From JAGOEF01 sp964511665 (GTDB lineage Bacteria; Bacteroidota; Bacteroidia; Bacteroidales; ML635J-15), in assembly GCA_964511665.1 (NCBI GenBank), contig CAZEHA010000006.1, forward strand, positions 26,419 to 90,418: a DNA stretch of 64,000 nucleotides, read 5' to 3'. Below the pieces are notes generated by a model. It was not told where the DNA came from, ran no database searches, and saw only the letters and a list, made by a program, of their open reading frames with translations. Position numbers and translations under genes: made by a program. Numbering within the stretch: position 1 is the first letter of the stretch; each line of letters opens with the position of its first letter. Positions 9,204 through 17,145 of this stretch are shown here, in pieces.

Positions 9204-10208
9204 ATGGCATTGAACAGATTGATAGTATCTATGTCGCCACATGATTATGGAAGCGATTCCGTAAGAAAAATCATGTTTTGGGTGGTTGCAGCCATGTTGC
9301 CGGCATTTGCCGTGTCGGTGGTGTTTTTTGGGCTCGATGCAATTCGGGTGAATGCAATTGCCATTGCGGCCTGTGTGTTTTTCGAATGGCTCATTCAAAA
9401 GTTTCTGATAAAAGGTAAAAACACCATTTCAGATGGTTCGGCAATTGTTACCGGTATGTTGCTGGCATTCAATGTTCCATCGAATCTTCCCTGGTGGATT
9501 ATTGTTATTGGATCGTTGGTAGCCATAGGTATCGGAAAAATGTCGTTTGGTGGTTTAGGCAACAATCCTTTTAACCCTGCATTGGTGGGGCGGGTATTTA
9601 TGCTTATATCGTTTCCGGTGCAAATGACGTCATGGCCAACAGTGCAGGTGTTGAATTTTGCAGCCACCGATGCACAAACCGGAGCAACACCCCTGGCCAT
9701 TGTGAAAGAAGGCCTCAAAAACGGACAGCCTTTCTCCGAAATTATGTCGGGTATGCCCAATATATACACCGATGCCCTCATGGGACAGGTAGGTGGGTCG
9801 CTCGGAGAAATATCGGCACTGGCTCTTTTGGTGGGCGGATTGATAATGCTTATCCGAAAAATAATAACCTGGCATATACCGGTAGCAGTGCTGGGTAGTA
9901 TTGCTTTGTTTACCGGAGTACTTCATTTGGTTGACCCAAATGCTTTTGCCGACCCTGCATTTCATTTGCTTACCGGAGGTGTTATGTTGGGAGCCGTTTT
10001 CATGGCCACCGATATGGTAACTTCGCCGATGACTCCCAAGGGTATGATTATATTTGGTGTCGGCATAGGTGTAATAACGGTGCTTATAAGGGTTTGGGGT
10101 GCATATCCCGAAGGTATTTCGTTTGCCATACTGATTATGAATTCGGTGGTGCCTTTGATAAATACCTGGGCAAAGCCCAAACGTTTTGGTGAAATTATTA
10201 AAAAGTAA
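9204..10208 (+). CDS. rnfD: Rnf complex subunit D, membrane flavoprotein
   Basis: A 334-aa integral membrane protein with around nine to ten hydrophobic segments. The covalent FMN site is visible as TGATPLA near residue 156; the threonine at the end of the S/T-G-A-T motif carries FMN in the NqrB/RnfD family. The motif GNNPFNPALVGRVF is also typical. With RnfA, E and G it forms the ion-translocating membrane core. It lies 4 bp after rnfC and 4 bp before the chosen rnfG start. Confidence 0.96.
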   Translation: MALNRLIVSMSPHDYGSDSVRKIMFWVVAAMLPAFAVSVVFFGLDAIRVNAIAIAACVFFEWLIQKFLIKGKNTISDGSAIVTGMLLAFNVPSNLPWWIIVIGSLVAIGIGKMSFGGLGNNPFNPALVGRVFMLISFPVQMTSWPTVQVLNFAATDAQTGATPLAIVKEGLKNGQPFSEIMSGMPNIYTDALMGQVGGSLGEISALALLVGGLIMLIRKIITWHIPVAVLGSIALFTGVLHLVDPNAFADPAFHLLTGGVMLGAVFMATDMVTSPMTPKGMIIFGVGIGVITVLIRVWGAYPEGISFAILIMNSVVPLINTWAKPKRFGEIIKK

Positions 10209-10212
10209 AGCC

Positions 10213-10881
10213 ATGGCAAAGAAAGAAAGTACATTTTTAAATATGACGCTCACCCTGTTCGTTATTACAGCATTAGCAGGTGCTGCGCTAAGTTTCGTAT
10301 ATACACTAACCAAGGAACCCATCGATCAGGCAAAGGCAGCCAAACTGAAAAATGCCATCAATGTGGTGGTGCCCGGCGCCGATAAAGGCGAAATTGAAGA
10401 GAACAGTGTTGCAGCGGTAGATGGAGCCGGTGAGTTAACTTTTTACAACGTAAAAGTAAATGGAGAAACTTTGGGAACAGCGGTAAAGACCTTCTCTAAT
10501 AATGGTTTCAGTGGTTTGATAGTGGTTATGGTCGGTTTCGACAGCAATGGTAATATTATCGATTCTAACATGCTGGAGCATAAAGAAACTCCGGGTCTGG
10601 GCGATAAAACCGACAACAAGGTGAGCAACTGGAATGAGCAGTTTAAAGGTAAAAATCCTAGTGAGTTTATTCTTAAAGTTAAAAAAGACGGAGGCAGTGT
10701 CGATGCTATTACTGCAGCTACCATAACATCGCGGGCTTATTGCGATGCCATTCAACGTGCCTACGATACTTTTATGAAGAACGCTGCGGGGCAGAATACT
10801 GAGGAAGTCGATACCGATGCCTCTGATGCCGATAATACCGAAACAAACGAAATTGTGGAATCAAACCAAAAGGAGGATTAA
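10213..10881 (+). CDS. rnfG: Rnf complex subunit G, covalent-FMN protein with an acidic tail
   Basis: The ATG at 10213 (MAKKESTFLN) is preferred to an in-frame TTG at 10186 that would overlap rnfD. This gives 222 aa. One membrane helix lies near residues 8-32, followed by an FMN-binding domain. The usual flavinylation motif SGATxT reads TAATITS here, so the second position differs (Ala for Gly), although the key threonine is kept. The C-terminal ~35 residues form a low-complexity, strongly acidic tail (EEVDTDASDADNTE) beyond the usual domain. The gene is followed after 3 bp by rnfE. Confidence 0.94.
   Translation: MAKKESTFLNMTLTLFVITALAGAALSFVYTLTKEPIDQAKAAKLKNAINVVVPGADKGEIEENSVAAVDGAGELTFYNVKVNGETLGTAVKTFSNNGFSGLIVVMVGFDSNGNIIDSNMLEHKETPGLGDKTDNKVSNWNEQFKGKNPSEFILKVKKDGGSVDAITAATITSRAYCDAIQRAYDTFMKNAAGQNTEEVDTDASDADNTETNEIVESNQKED
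10868..10876 (+). promoter_or_regulatory. Shine-Dalgarno of rnfE inside the end of rnfG
   Basis: AAAAGGAGG lies eight bases before the rnfE ATG at 10885 and inside the last codons of rnfG. This is a strong SD for a Bacteroidota gene and may support coupled translation. Confidence 0.55.
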
Positions 10882-10884
10882 GAT

Positions 10885-11463
10885 ATGAATAACTGGAAAA
10901 ACTTCACTAAAGGTTTCATTAAAGAAAACCCTGTTTTTATCCTCTTACTGGGGCTTTGTCCTACTTTAGGCGTAACTACATCGGCCATAAATGGGCTGGG
11001 CATGGGATTGGCCACAACTTTTGTGCTGGTGTGTGCCAATGTAGTGGTCGCATTGATAAAAAATTTGATACCAAACAAAGTACGCATACCTTCGTTTATT
11101 GTTATTATTGCATCGTTTGTTACCATTATCGATTTGGTGATGGCAGCATATGTTCCTGCTTTGTACGAAGCTCTCGGATTGTTTATACCCCTTATTGTGG
11201 TGAATTGCGCTGTGCTGGGTCGTGCCGAAGCTTTTGCATCAAAAAACACAGTTTTTTCATCGCTTATCGACGGACTTGGAATGGGGCTAGGGTTTACTTT
11301 TGCACTGACCCTATTGGGGGCTGTGCGCGAATTGCTTGGTAGCTATGCTCTATTTGGATATAAATTTATTCAAACCGACGGAATCCTTGTGTTTGTACTG
11401 GCACCAGGAGCATTCTTTGGATTGGCATACCTGATTGCACTAATGAAAAAACTCAATAAATAA
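10885..11463 (+). CDS. rnfE: Rnf complex subunit E
   Basis: A 192-aa membrane protein with about six helices, homologous to NqrD/RsxE. The start NPVFILLLGLCPTLGVTTSA contains the conserved cysteine of the GLCPxLxV loop, which in RnfA/RnfE pairs supplies ligands to the intramembrane iron centre. The second half-repeat shows VNCAVLGRAEAF, another family hallmark. Its topology is inverted relative to RnfA, with which it forms a pseudo-symmetric pair. Confidence 0.96.
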   Translation: MNNWKNFTKGFIKENPVFILLLGLCPTLGVTTSAINGLGMGLATTFVLVCANVVVALIKNLIPNKVRIPSFIVIIASFVTIIDLVMAAYVPALYEALGLFIPLIVVNCAVLGRAEAFASKNTVFSSLIDGLGMGLGFTFALTLLGAVRELLGSYALFGYKFIQTDGILVFVLAPGAFFGLAYLIALMKKLNK

Positions 11464-11485
11464 ATCCATCTAATAACACTATATT

Positions 11486-12058
11486 ATGGAATATATCTTA
11501 ATAATAATTGCTGCAGTTTTCGTCAACAATATTGTGTTGGCGCAGTTTCTCGGAATATGTCCCTTTCTGGGTGTTTCCGGAAAAGTGAAAACCTCGGTTG
11601 GTATGGGTGGTGCTGTATTGTTTGTTATGACAATAGCAACTATAGTTACCTGGCTTATTATGAAATTCATACTAATCCCTTTCGATATACAGTATATGCA
11701 AACCATAGCATATATATTGGTTATAGCCTCGCTGGTGCAGATGGTCGAAATCGTTCTGAAAAAAGTAAGTCCATCTCTTTATCAGGCATTGGGCGTGTTT
11801 CTTCCGCTTATCACTACCAATTGTGCTATATTGGGCGTAGCCATTCTGGTAATTCAAAAAGAATTTATTCTTCTCGAAAGTGTGATTTTCGCCATTGGTA
11901 ATGCCATTGGTTTTACTTTGGCTATTGTTATTTTTGCAGGTTTACGCGAACATCTCGATAAACTTCCGGTACCTAAAGGTATGAAAGGAGCTCCTGCTGC
12001 TTTGGTTATAGCCGGTATTCTTGCTTTGGCCTTTATGGGATTTGCCGGAATTGTATAG
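11486..12058 (+). CDS. rnfA: Rnf complex subunit A
   Basis: A 190-aa, six-helix membrane protein of the NqrE/RsxA family. The motifs LAQFLGICPFLGVSGK and TTNCAILGVAIL carry the conserved cysteines of the intramembrane iron centre shared with RnfE. It is the last gene of the operon (order rseC-B-C-D-G-E-A) and is followed by a terminator. Confidence 0.96.
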   Translation: MEYILIIIAAVFVNNIVLAQFLGICPFLGVSGKVKTSVGMGGAVLFVMTIATIVTWLIMKFILIPFDIQYMQTIAYILVIASLVQMVEIVLKKVSPSLYQALGVFLPLITTNCAILGVAILVIQKEFILLESVIFAIGNAIGFTLAIVIFAGLREHLDKLPVPKGMKGAPAALVIAGILALAFMGFAGIV

Positions 12059-12079
12059 TATTCTATTTGTAGGAAAAGA

Positions 12080-12104
12080 AAAAGCGCAGGCATGCGCTTT
12101 TTTT
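12080..12104 (+). terminator. Rho-independent terminator of the rnf operon
   Basis: AAAAGCGCA (12080-12088) pairs with TGCGCTTTT (12093-12101) around a 4-base loop, followed by more T residues. It lies 21 bp after the rnfA stop. Confidence 0.85.
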
Positions 12105-12145
12105 ATATTACATTTTATTACTTTTTGACTTAAAAAATAAATGGA

Positions 12146-12925
12146 ATGAACACCGATAAACGTATCGAAGAATTTAAACGATTGCTCGACATTATGGACC
12201 AGCTCAGGGAGAAATGTCCCTGGGATAAAGAACAAACCAACGAGAGTCTCAGAACCCTCACTATCGAAGAAGTATTCGAACTTGCCGATGCTGTACAGGC
12301 TCAAAATGCATCCGAGATAAAAAAAGAGCTTGGTGACATTCTGTTGCACATTGTGTTTTATGCCAAAATAGGAGAGGAGAACCAGCAGTTTGATATAGGC
12401 GATGTGTTGCAGTCTATCAACGAAAAACTGATTTACCGCCACCCTCACATATTTTCTGATGTAAGTGTAAGCGATGCCCGCGAAGTGGAACGAAACTGGG
12501 AGAAGATAAAGCTAAGCGAAGGACGAAAAAAAACAGTGCTGGGCGGCATTCCTACGGCTATGCCTGCTATGATTAAGGCCTATCGCATGCAAGATAAAGC
12601 CAGAGGTGTAGGCTTCGACTGGGAGCATAAGGAGCAGGTTTGGGACAAGGTGAATGAAGAGTTGCTGGAACTAAGACACGAAATAGAAAATCAGGATGCG
12701 GTGAATACTGAAAAAGAGTTTGGCGACTTGTTGTTTGCTGTTATAAATGCAGCCCGACTGTATGGCGTGAATCCTGAAAATGCACTCGAAAAGACCAACC
12801 AAAAATTTAAAAAACGCTTCGAATTTCTCGAGTCACAAACCTTACAACACGGCTTTAACATGAAATCGATGAGCCTCGACGAAATGGATAAGTTTTGGAA
12901 TGAGGCGAAAAAAAGGGGTATGTAA
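12146..12925 (+). CDS. mazG: Nucleoside triphosphate pyrophosphohydrolase MazG
   Basis: A 259-aa protein with two MazG domains. The first has LREKCPWDKEQT, then EEVFELADAV and KKELGDILLHIVFYAKI (the EExxE...ExxD metal-binding set). The second has VNEELLELRHEI and EKEFGDLLFAVINAARL. MazG hydrolyses (d)NTPs to NMP and pyrophosphate, cleaning abnormal nucleotides and, in some species, lowering ppGpp. Length matches the E. coli type. It heads a run of closely spaced genes that continues to rsmG. Confidence 0.96.
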   Translation: MNTDKRIEEFKRLLDIMDQLREKCPWDKEQTNESLRTLTIEEVFELADAVQAQNASEIKKELGDILLHIVFYAKIGEENQQFDIGDVLQSINEKLIYRHPHIFSDVSVSDAREVERNWEKIKLSEGRKKTVLGGIPTAMPAMIKAYRMQDKARGVGFDWEHKEQVWDKVNEELLELRHEIENQDAVNTEKEFGDLLFAVINAARLYGVNPENALEKTNQKFKKRFEFLESQTLQHGFNMKSMSLDEMDKFWNEAKKRGM

Positions 12926-12931
12926 ACTGTG

Positions 12932-14083
12932 ATGATTCTGTCGCTTGCCATAGGATGTTTTGTTGTAGATGGATGGTCGTTTTGGCTTTCGGTTTTGTTT
13001 CTCATATTCTTCATTGTTCAGTTGATTTTTTATGGTTTTATATACCGCAAGGCCTATGCCGTTGACACAGTAACAATAGCTGAGCAGCATCCTGTTTCGG
13101 TGATTGTTGCTGCCCGAAACGATGCACCCGGTTTAAAAAAACTCTTACCCGAATTGCTTCGGCAGCAGTATGGCTGTTTCGAAATTATTGTGGCCGATGA
13201 CAGGTCAGTAGATGATACACGCGAAGTAGTGACCACATTTATTGGTAAATCCGATAAAATCAGGTATCTGAAAGTGGATCCCTGCGTAGATGAGATTCCC
13301 GGAAAGAAATTAGCTCTTTCGAAGGCCATTCGGCAGGCTAAATATGAGTTACTCTTGTTTACCGATGCCGATTGCGTTCCTTCATCATCGAACTGGATAC
13401 TATTGATGGCTTCTGCATGTAAGCCTAATACCGATTTGGTACTGGGTTATGGAGCCTATGTTGCCGAAAAAAACTGGCTCAATACATTGATACGATACGA
13501 CACACAACTTATTGCATTGCAATATTTGGGTATGGCCAATGCCCATATGCCCTATATGGGTGTTGGGCGTAACCTATTGTACCGCAAATCGCTATGGCAA
13601 TCGACCAATGGATTTACGCAGCATAGTAGTGTAGCCTCCGGCGATGATGATTTATTTGTGCAGCAGGCAGTTCAAAAAAGGAACCATGCAACTGTGTTAC
13701 ATCGCGATGCAACAACATTTTCGGTGGCCAAGTCTGAATTTTCGCTGTGGCGTAATCAAAAAATACGACACCTAACAACAGCACCTCATTACAAGTTGGG
13801 TTTGCAGATATTGTTGATTGCCGAACCCCTTAGTCGTATGGTACTCTATATTATACTTATTTTGCTTTTCGTTTTTTCGGCGAAATACTTTGCCCTTGCA
13901 GCTCTGTTGCTATACTTAATGCTGATGGTGTTGAAAGTACATCGTTTCGATCGTTTTGCAAAAACGGCAGGCGAACAAAACTTGAGCATAAAAATATTTT
14001 GTTTCGATGTGATTTTGCCATTGGTTTATTCTTATTTTTGGATGATTAAAAAATTTTGCCGCCCTAACATACAATGGAAATGA
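12932..14083 (+). CDS. Membrane-bound family 2 glycosyltransferase
   Basis: The ATG at 12932 is used, although a GTG immediately before it at 12929 is possible. The protein is 383 aa. An N-terminal helix (~1-30) precedes a GT-A domain with PVSVIVAARNDAPGL, VADDRSVDDT and TDADCVPSSS (the DxD), GVGRNLLYRKSLW, GDDDLF, and QKIRH in place of the usual QxxRW. Two or three C-terminal helices (~290-375) complete the fold. The layout is that of processive or polyprenyl-linked GT2 enzymes. The sugar donor cannot be read. The next gene starts inside its 3' end (10-bp overlap). Confidence 0.88.
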   Translation: MILSLAIGCFVVDGWSFWLSVLFLIFFIVQLIFYGFIYRKAYAVDTVTIAEQHPVSVIVAARNDAPGLKKLLPELLRQQYGCFEIIVADDRSVDDTREVVTTFIGKSDKIRYLKVDPCVDEIPGKKLALSKAIRQAKYELLLFTDADCVPSSSNWILLMASACKPNTDLVLGYGAYVAEKNWLNTLIRYDTQLIALQYLGMANAHMPYMGVGRNLLYRKSLWQSTNGFTQHSSVASGDDDLFVQQAVQKRNHATVLHRDATTFSVAKSEFSLWRNQKIRHLTTAPHYKLGLQILLIAEPLSRMVLYIILILLFVFSAKYFALAALLLYLMLMVLKVHRFDRFAKTAGEQNLSIKIFCFDVILPLVYSYFWMIKKFCRPNIQWK

Positions 14084-14673
14084 ACGAACATTCGCCCAAG
14101 GCGCTCGAAGATATCGCTTTTATTGACGCTGCTCTTTCAGGCGATGGCACTGCCTATACCAAGCTTTTGAATAAATATTACGATCAGATTTATTATTTAT
14201 TGCTGCGACGTGTTAACAGCGAAGTGGAAGCCGAAGATTTGGCGATGGAAACATTCGGAAAGGCATTTAATAATCTGGCGCAATATACTCCCGATTTCGC
14301 ATTCAGCACCTGGTTGTTTCGCATAGCTACCAACAATTGCATCGATTATCTTCGTAAGAAAAAAACCAAAACCTATCCACTCGAAGCAGGAAGCGAAGTT
14401 TCTGATGTTGAGAATTTGCCGCAGTTATCGGCTTCTTCTCCCAATCCCGAAGAAAGCATTATTAAAGAACAGAAAGCTTTAATTTTACTCGAGCTGATAA
14501 AAAAACTTAAGCCTCGCTATGCCAAGCTGGTCGAATTGAGGTATTATCAAGAGCTTTCGTACGAGGAAATTTCGCAAGAGCTCGATTTGCCGTTAGGAAC
14601 CGTAAAGGCTCAATTGTTTAGGGCACGAGAGCTTCTGTATCCACTGATTAAGTATAAAGCCGATAACTTCTGA
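14074..14673 (+). CDS. ECF-type RNA polymerase sigma factor
   Basis: A 199-aa sigma-70 family protein with region 2 (EDLAMETFGKAFNNL, then FSTWLFRIATNNCIDYLR) and region 4 (LRYYQELSYEEISQELDL, then GTVKAQLFRAREL). It overlaps the glycosyltransferase by 10 bp (start at 14074 or 14080) and ends 1 bp before rsmG. No anti-sigma factor is adjacent, unlike many ECF factors. A similar stand-alone sigma beside rsmG may act as a constitutive or growth-linked factor; that is inference. Confidence 0.9.
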   Translation: MEMNEHSPKALEDIAFIDAALSGDGTAYTKLLNKYYDQIYYLLLRRVNSEVEAEDLAMETFGKAFNNLAQYTPDFAFSTWLFRIATNNCIDYLRKKKTKTYPLEAGSEVSDVENLPQLSASSPNPEESIIKEQKALILLELIKKLKPRYAKLVELRYYQELSYEEISQELDLPLGTVKAQLFRARELLYPLIKYKADNF

Positions 14674-14674
14674 A

Positions 14675-15298
14675 ATGAACCGTATTCTAGCAAATTTCCC
14701 TTACTTAACCCGCCTGCAGAAAGAGGCTCTTGTTGGTTACGAAGGCTTGTTGCGCAACTATAACCAAAACATTAATCTGATATCGCGAAAAGATGTCGAT
14801 TATATTTACCAGCGACATATTATGCATTCGCTGTCGATTGCCAAGGTTTTTAGTTTTTCGGCTTCATCGCATATTGCCGATGTGGGTTCAGGAGGTGGCT
14901 TTCCGGGTATTCCCCTTGCAATTATGTTTCCGGCGGTTCAATTTACACTTATCGACAGTATTCAAAAGAAAACCAGGGTGTTAGGAGAAATTGCCGTAAA
15001 ACTAAACCTGTCGAATGTTTCGGTTGTAAACAGCAGAGTAGAAAGGCTCAACATGAGATTTGATTACGTAACAGGGCGTGCTGTAACCGCTTTTCCCGAC
15101 TTTTATCAATTGACGCGACATCTCATTTCGCCACGAAGCCATAACACAAGGCCCAACGGAATCATATATCTGAAAGGCGGCGATATTCACAACGACCTCG
15201 AAATGTTTCACAAGGCTCAGGTATTTTCGGTTTCCGATATTTTTCAGGAAGAATTCTTTGCCACAAAATCGATAATTTATTTGCCGGTGCACATATAA
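14675..15298 (+). CDS. rsmG: 16S rRNA (guanine527-N7)-methyltransferase
   Basis: A 207-aa protein of the RsmG/GidB family. Conserved parts are YNQNINLISRKD, RHIMHSL, the SAM-binding loop DVGSGGGFPGIPLAI, and VTGRAVTAF. RsmG methylates G527 in the 530 loop of 16S rRNA; loss gives low-level streptomycin resistance in other bacteria. Length is normal. It is the last gene of the mazG run. Confidence 0.95.
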   Translation: MNRILANFPYLTRLQKEALVGYEGLLRNYNQNINLISRKDVDYIYQRHIMHSLSIAKVFSFSASSHIADVGSGGGFPGIPLAIMFPAVQFTLIDSIQKKTRVLGEIAVKLNLSNVSVVNSRVERLNMRFDYVTGRAVTAFPDFYQLTRHLISPRSHNTRPNGIIYLKGGDIHNDLEMFHKAQVFSVSDIFQEEFFATKSIIYLPVHI

Positions 15299-15381
15299 CT
15301 ATATTCGCGAGCAGCGTTAACGCAATTATTCAACTCAAAAAACTCACATGTTGAATATTTTGTTTTTTTTAATACGCTTAC

Positions 15382-15411
15382 TTGTTAAAACAAAATTATG
15401 TTCTATATTTG
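15382..15411 (+). promoter_or_regulatory. Promoter of rpmH
   Basis: TTG at 15382-15384, a 19-base spacer and TATATTTG at 15404-15411 form a perfect Bacteroidota promoter. The transcription start is expected near 15415, about 40 bases before the rpmH ATG. Confidence 0.75.
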
Positions 15412-15456
15412 CAGTCCGATTTTGAAAGTTTAATTGACAATAAAAATACGAGTGAG

Positions 15457-15615
15457 ATGAAAAGAACATTCCAGCCTTCGCAACGCAAGAGAAGAAACAA
15501 ACACGGTTTCCGCGAAAGAATGGCTTCTGCCGATGGTAGAAAATTATTGGCCCGCCGCAGAGCCAGAGGAAGAAAAAAATTGTCGGTGTCAGACGAAGGC
15601 CGGCATAAAGTGTAA
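15457..15615 (+). CDS. rpmH: 50S ribosomal protein L34
   Basis: A 52-aa, very basic protein beginning MKRTFQPSQRKRRNKHGF and containing the L34 core (RERMASADGRKLLARRR). The ATG at 15457 is the right start. An upstream in-frame TTG would add 25 unrelated residues and lies within the promoter. The C-terminal LSVSDEGRHKV extension is typical for Bacteroidota L34. No rnpA or dnaA is adjacent, so this is not the classical rpmH-rnpA locus. Confidence 0.97.
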   Translation: MKRTFQPSQRKRRNKHGFRERMASADGRKLLARRRARGRKKLSVSDEGRHKV

Positions 15616-15640
15616 GGTATACTAATACAATATGTTAAAG

Positions 15641-15670
15641 AAAGCTATCGGTTACGGTAGCTTTTTTTTT
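15641..15670 (+). terminator. Terminator of rpmH
   Basis: AAAGCTATCG (15641-15650) pairs with CGGTAGCTTT (15655-15664, one G-T pair) around GTTA, followed by a run of T. Confidence 0.85.
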
Positions 15671-15747
15671 GAACAAACATTGTGTTGGTGTTGTTTAAGT
15701 CAATAATAGTTTATATTTTCGCTCATCAACTTAAAACAAAAACAAGT

Positions 15748-16593
15748 ATGAAAAAAGCTCTTTTAATTTTTGCATGTGTCATGGGTTTAAGCGTTGCTGT
15801 GCAGGCTCAGGACATCGACATGCTATCGAAACGGGGCGTTCCCATTCTGCCTGAACAGGGGGACATTGCCTTAGGTATCGACGCTCTTCCCGTATTCAGG
15901 TATGTCGGGAATATGTTCAACAACACGGTGAACAACACTATTGCATGGAATTTTGTAGGTGATTTGGGTAATACCAACAACATTTATGTGCAATACTACA
16001 TCGAAGACAACGCTTCTATTCGCATTGGCGCTCGATTTGGTACACAAAACATTATTAATCAGGAGTTTGTTATGAAAGATCTTGCTGTTCCCGATCCTGA
16101 TATTATGGTTACCGATCGCTGGCTTATCAGCAATACCAATCTGAATTTGGGCGGTTCCTATCAAATGCATCGCGGCAAAGGTCGTGTGCAGGGTTACTAC
16201 GGAGCGGGCCTCATGTTCGTATGGCAGCAGACTTACCATAACTACGATTATGGCAATGCGATGTCAACAGAATTTAATAGCCCCAACACCACTAATTTTG
16301 GGTTTAATATTACTCCAACAGGACGTGTTATCAGCGTTACCGATGTTACCCGCATGGGTGTAGTTGCTCACGCATTTATTGGTGTTGAGTATTTCTTTGC
16401 TCCCAAGGTTTCGATTGGCGGAGAATTCGGTTACGGATTACTTGCAGTGCGCACCAAAGGTGGTCAGCAAACTGTTGAAAGATTTACAGGTACAGCCATC
16501 GAGCACGAAACCACTCCTGTAGCCAACGATGGTATTATTACCCTCGATAATCATAACAATGGTGCCAATATTTTCTTGAAATTTCATTTTTAA
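15748..16593 (+). CDS. Outer-membrane beta-barrel protein
   Basis: The ATG at 15748 begins a signal peptide (MKKALLIFACVMGLSVAVQAQ) and is preferred to a TTG at 15682. The mature part (~260 aa) alternates in a pattern typical of a small OmpA/W-like barrel, with strands such as ASIRIGARFG and VSIGGEFGYGLLAV. It ends in FLKFHF, with the terminal Phe expected for BAM-dependent insertion. A lipoprotein gene follows after 39 bp, and the two probably form one transcription unit. A weak -7-like TATATTTT lies at 15710-15717. No specific function can be assigned. Confidence 0.78.
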   Translation: MKKALLIFACVMGLSVAVQAQDIDMLSKRGVPILPEQGDIALGIDALPVFRYVGNMFNNTVNNTIAWNFVGDLGNTNNIYVQYYIEDNASIRIGARFGTQNIINQEFVMKDLAVPDPDIMVTDRWLISNTNLNLGGSYQMHRGKGRVQGYYGAGLMFVWQQTYHNYDYGNAMSTEFNSPNTTNFGFNITPTGRVISVTDVTRMGVVAHAFIGVEYFFAPKVSIGGEFGYGLLAVRTKGGQQTVERFTGTAIEHETTPVANDGIITLDNHNNGANIFLKFHF

Positions 16594-16632
16594 TAAATAA
16601 CAAATTAAGTTAAACCAAAAAATTTAAACAAT

Positions 16633-17097
16633 ATGAAAAAGTTCATTCCCTTTTTATTAGTGATGTTTTTCGGCGCTGCCGCATTATTAACCGGTTGCAC
16701 CGAAGACCCACCCGTGGCTGAACCCTTGCCCACATCTACTATCGAAGGCGTTGTATATGCAAATATTGACTTAACGAACGCTGTTAATGAAAAAGCGCCT
16801 GCTGGAACTAAAATTTTCTTTAGAATTGATGCAGCTGATTTGGTGATGAATCCATTAGTAGGCTATGCTTACCAAACATTGCAATATGAAACTACCGTAG
16901 GCAGCGATGGCAAGTATATGATTGAATTACCTTGCGCAACGCATCAAGCGGTTAATGTTACTATTACTGCCGATGATTTTTCTGCAGTTCGTCAGCTTTC
17001 TGCAACTACCACCGATACCCATTATTTTGATGCAGGAGTTTTGGTAGTAGGAATTCGTAACGGAGAAAAACATTTCCAAGATATAATGTACTTCTAG
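16633..17097 (+). CDS. Lipoprotein of unknown function
   Basis: A 154-aa protein with a signal peptide and lipobox LLTGC (Cys at residue 22), so it is lipid-anchored. The mature part begins TEDPPVAEPLPTSTIEGVVY and then looks like one beta-sandwich (carboxypeptidase-regulatory-like or transthyretin-like), with GSDGKYMIELP at a typical position. It is probably co-transcribed with the beta-barrel gene just upstream, so the two may work as a surface pair; that is inference. Confidence 0.72.
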   Translation: MKKFIPFLLVMFFGAAALLTGCTEDPPVAEPLPTSTIEGVVYANIDLTNAVNEKAPAGTKIFFRIDAADLVMNPLVGYAYQTLQYETTVGSDGKYMIELPCATHQAVNVTITADDFSAVRQLSATTTDTHYFDAGVLVVGIRNGEKHFQDIMYF

Positions 17098-17116
17098 TAC
17101 ATAATTTGTATTAAAT

Positions 17117-17145
17117 AAAAAAGGCACCTTTTTGGTGCCTTTTTT
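17117..17145. terminator. Bidirectional terminator between convergent genes
   Basis: AAAAAAGGCACC (17117-17128) pairs with GGTGCCTTTTTT (17134-17145) around TTTTT. The A and T runs on both sides let it serve the plus-strand lipoprotein gene and the minus-strand SGNH gene, whose stop codon it overlaps. Confidence 0.85.

Noticed and set aside
15382..15456. 25-residue N-terminal extension of L34
   Set aside because: It would start within the promoter and the ordinary 52-aa L34 begins at 15457.
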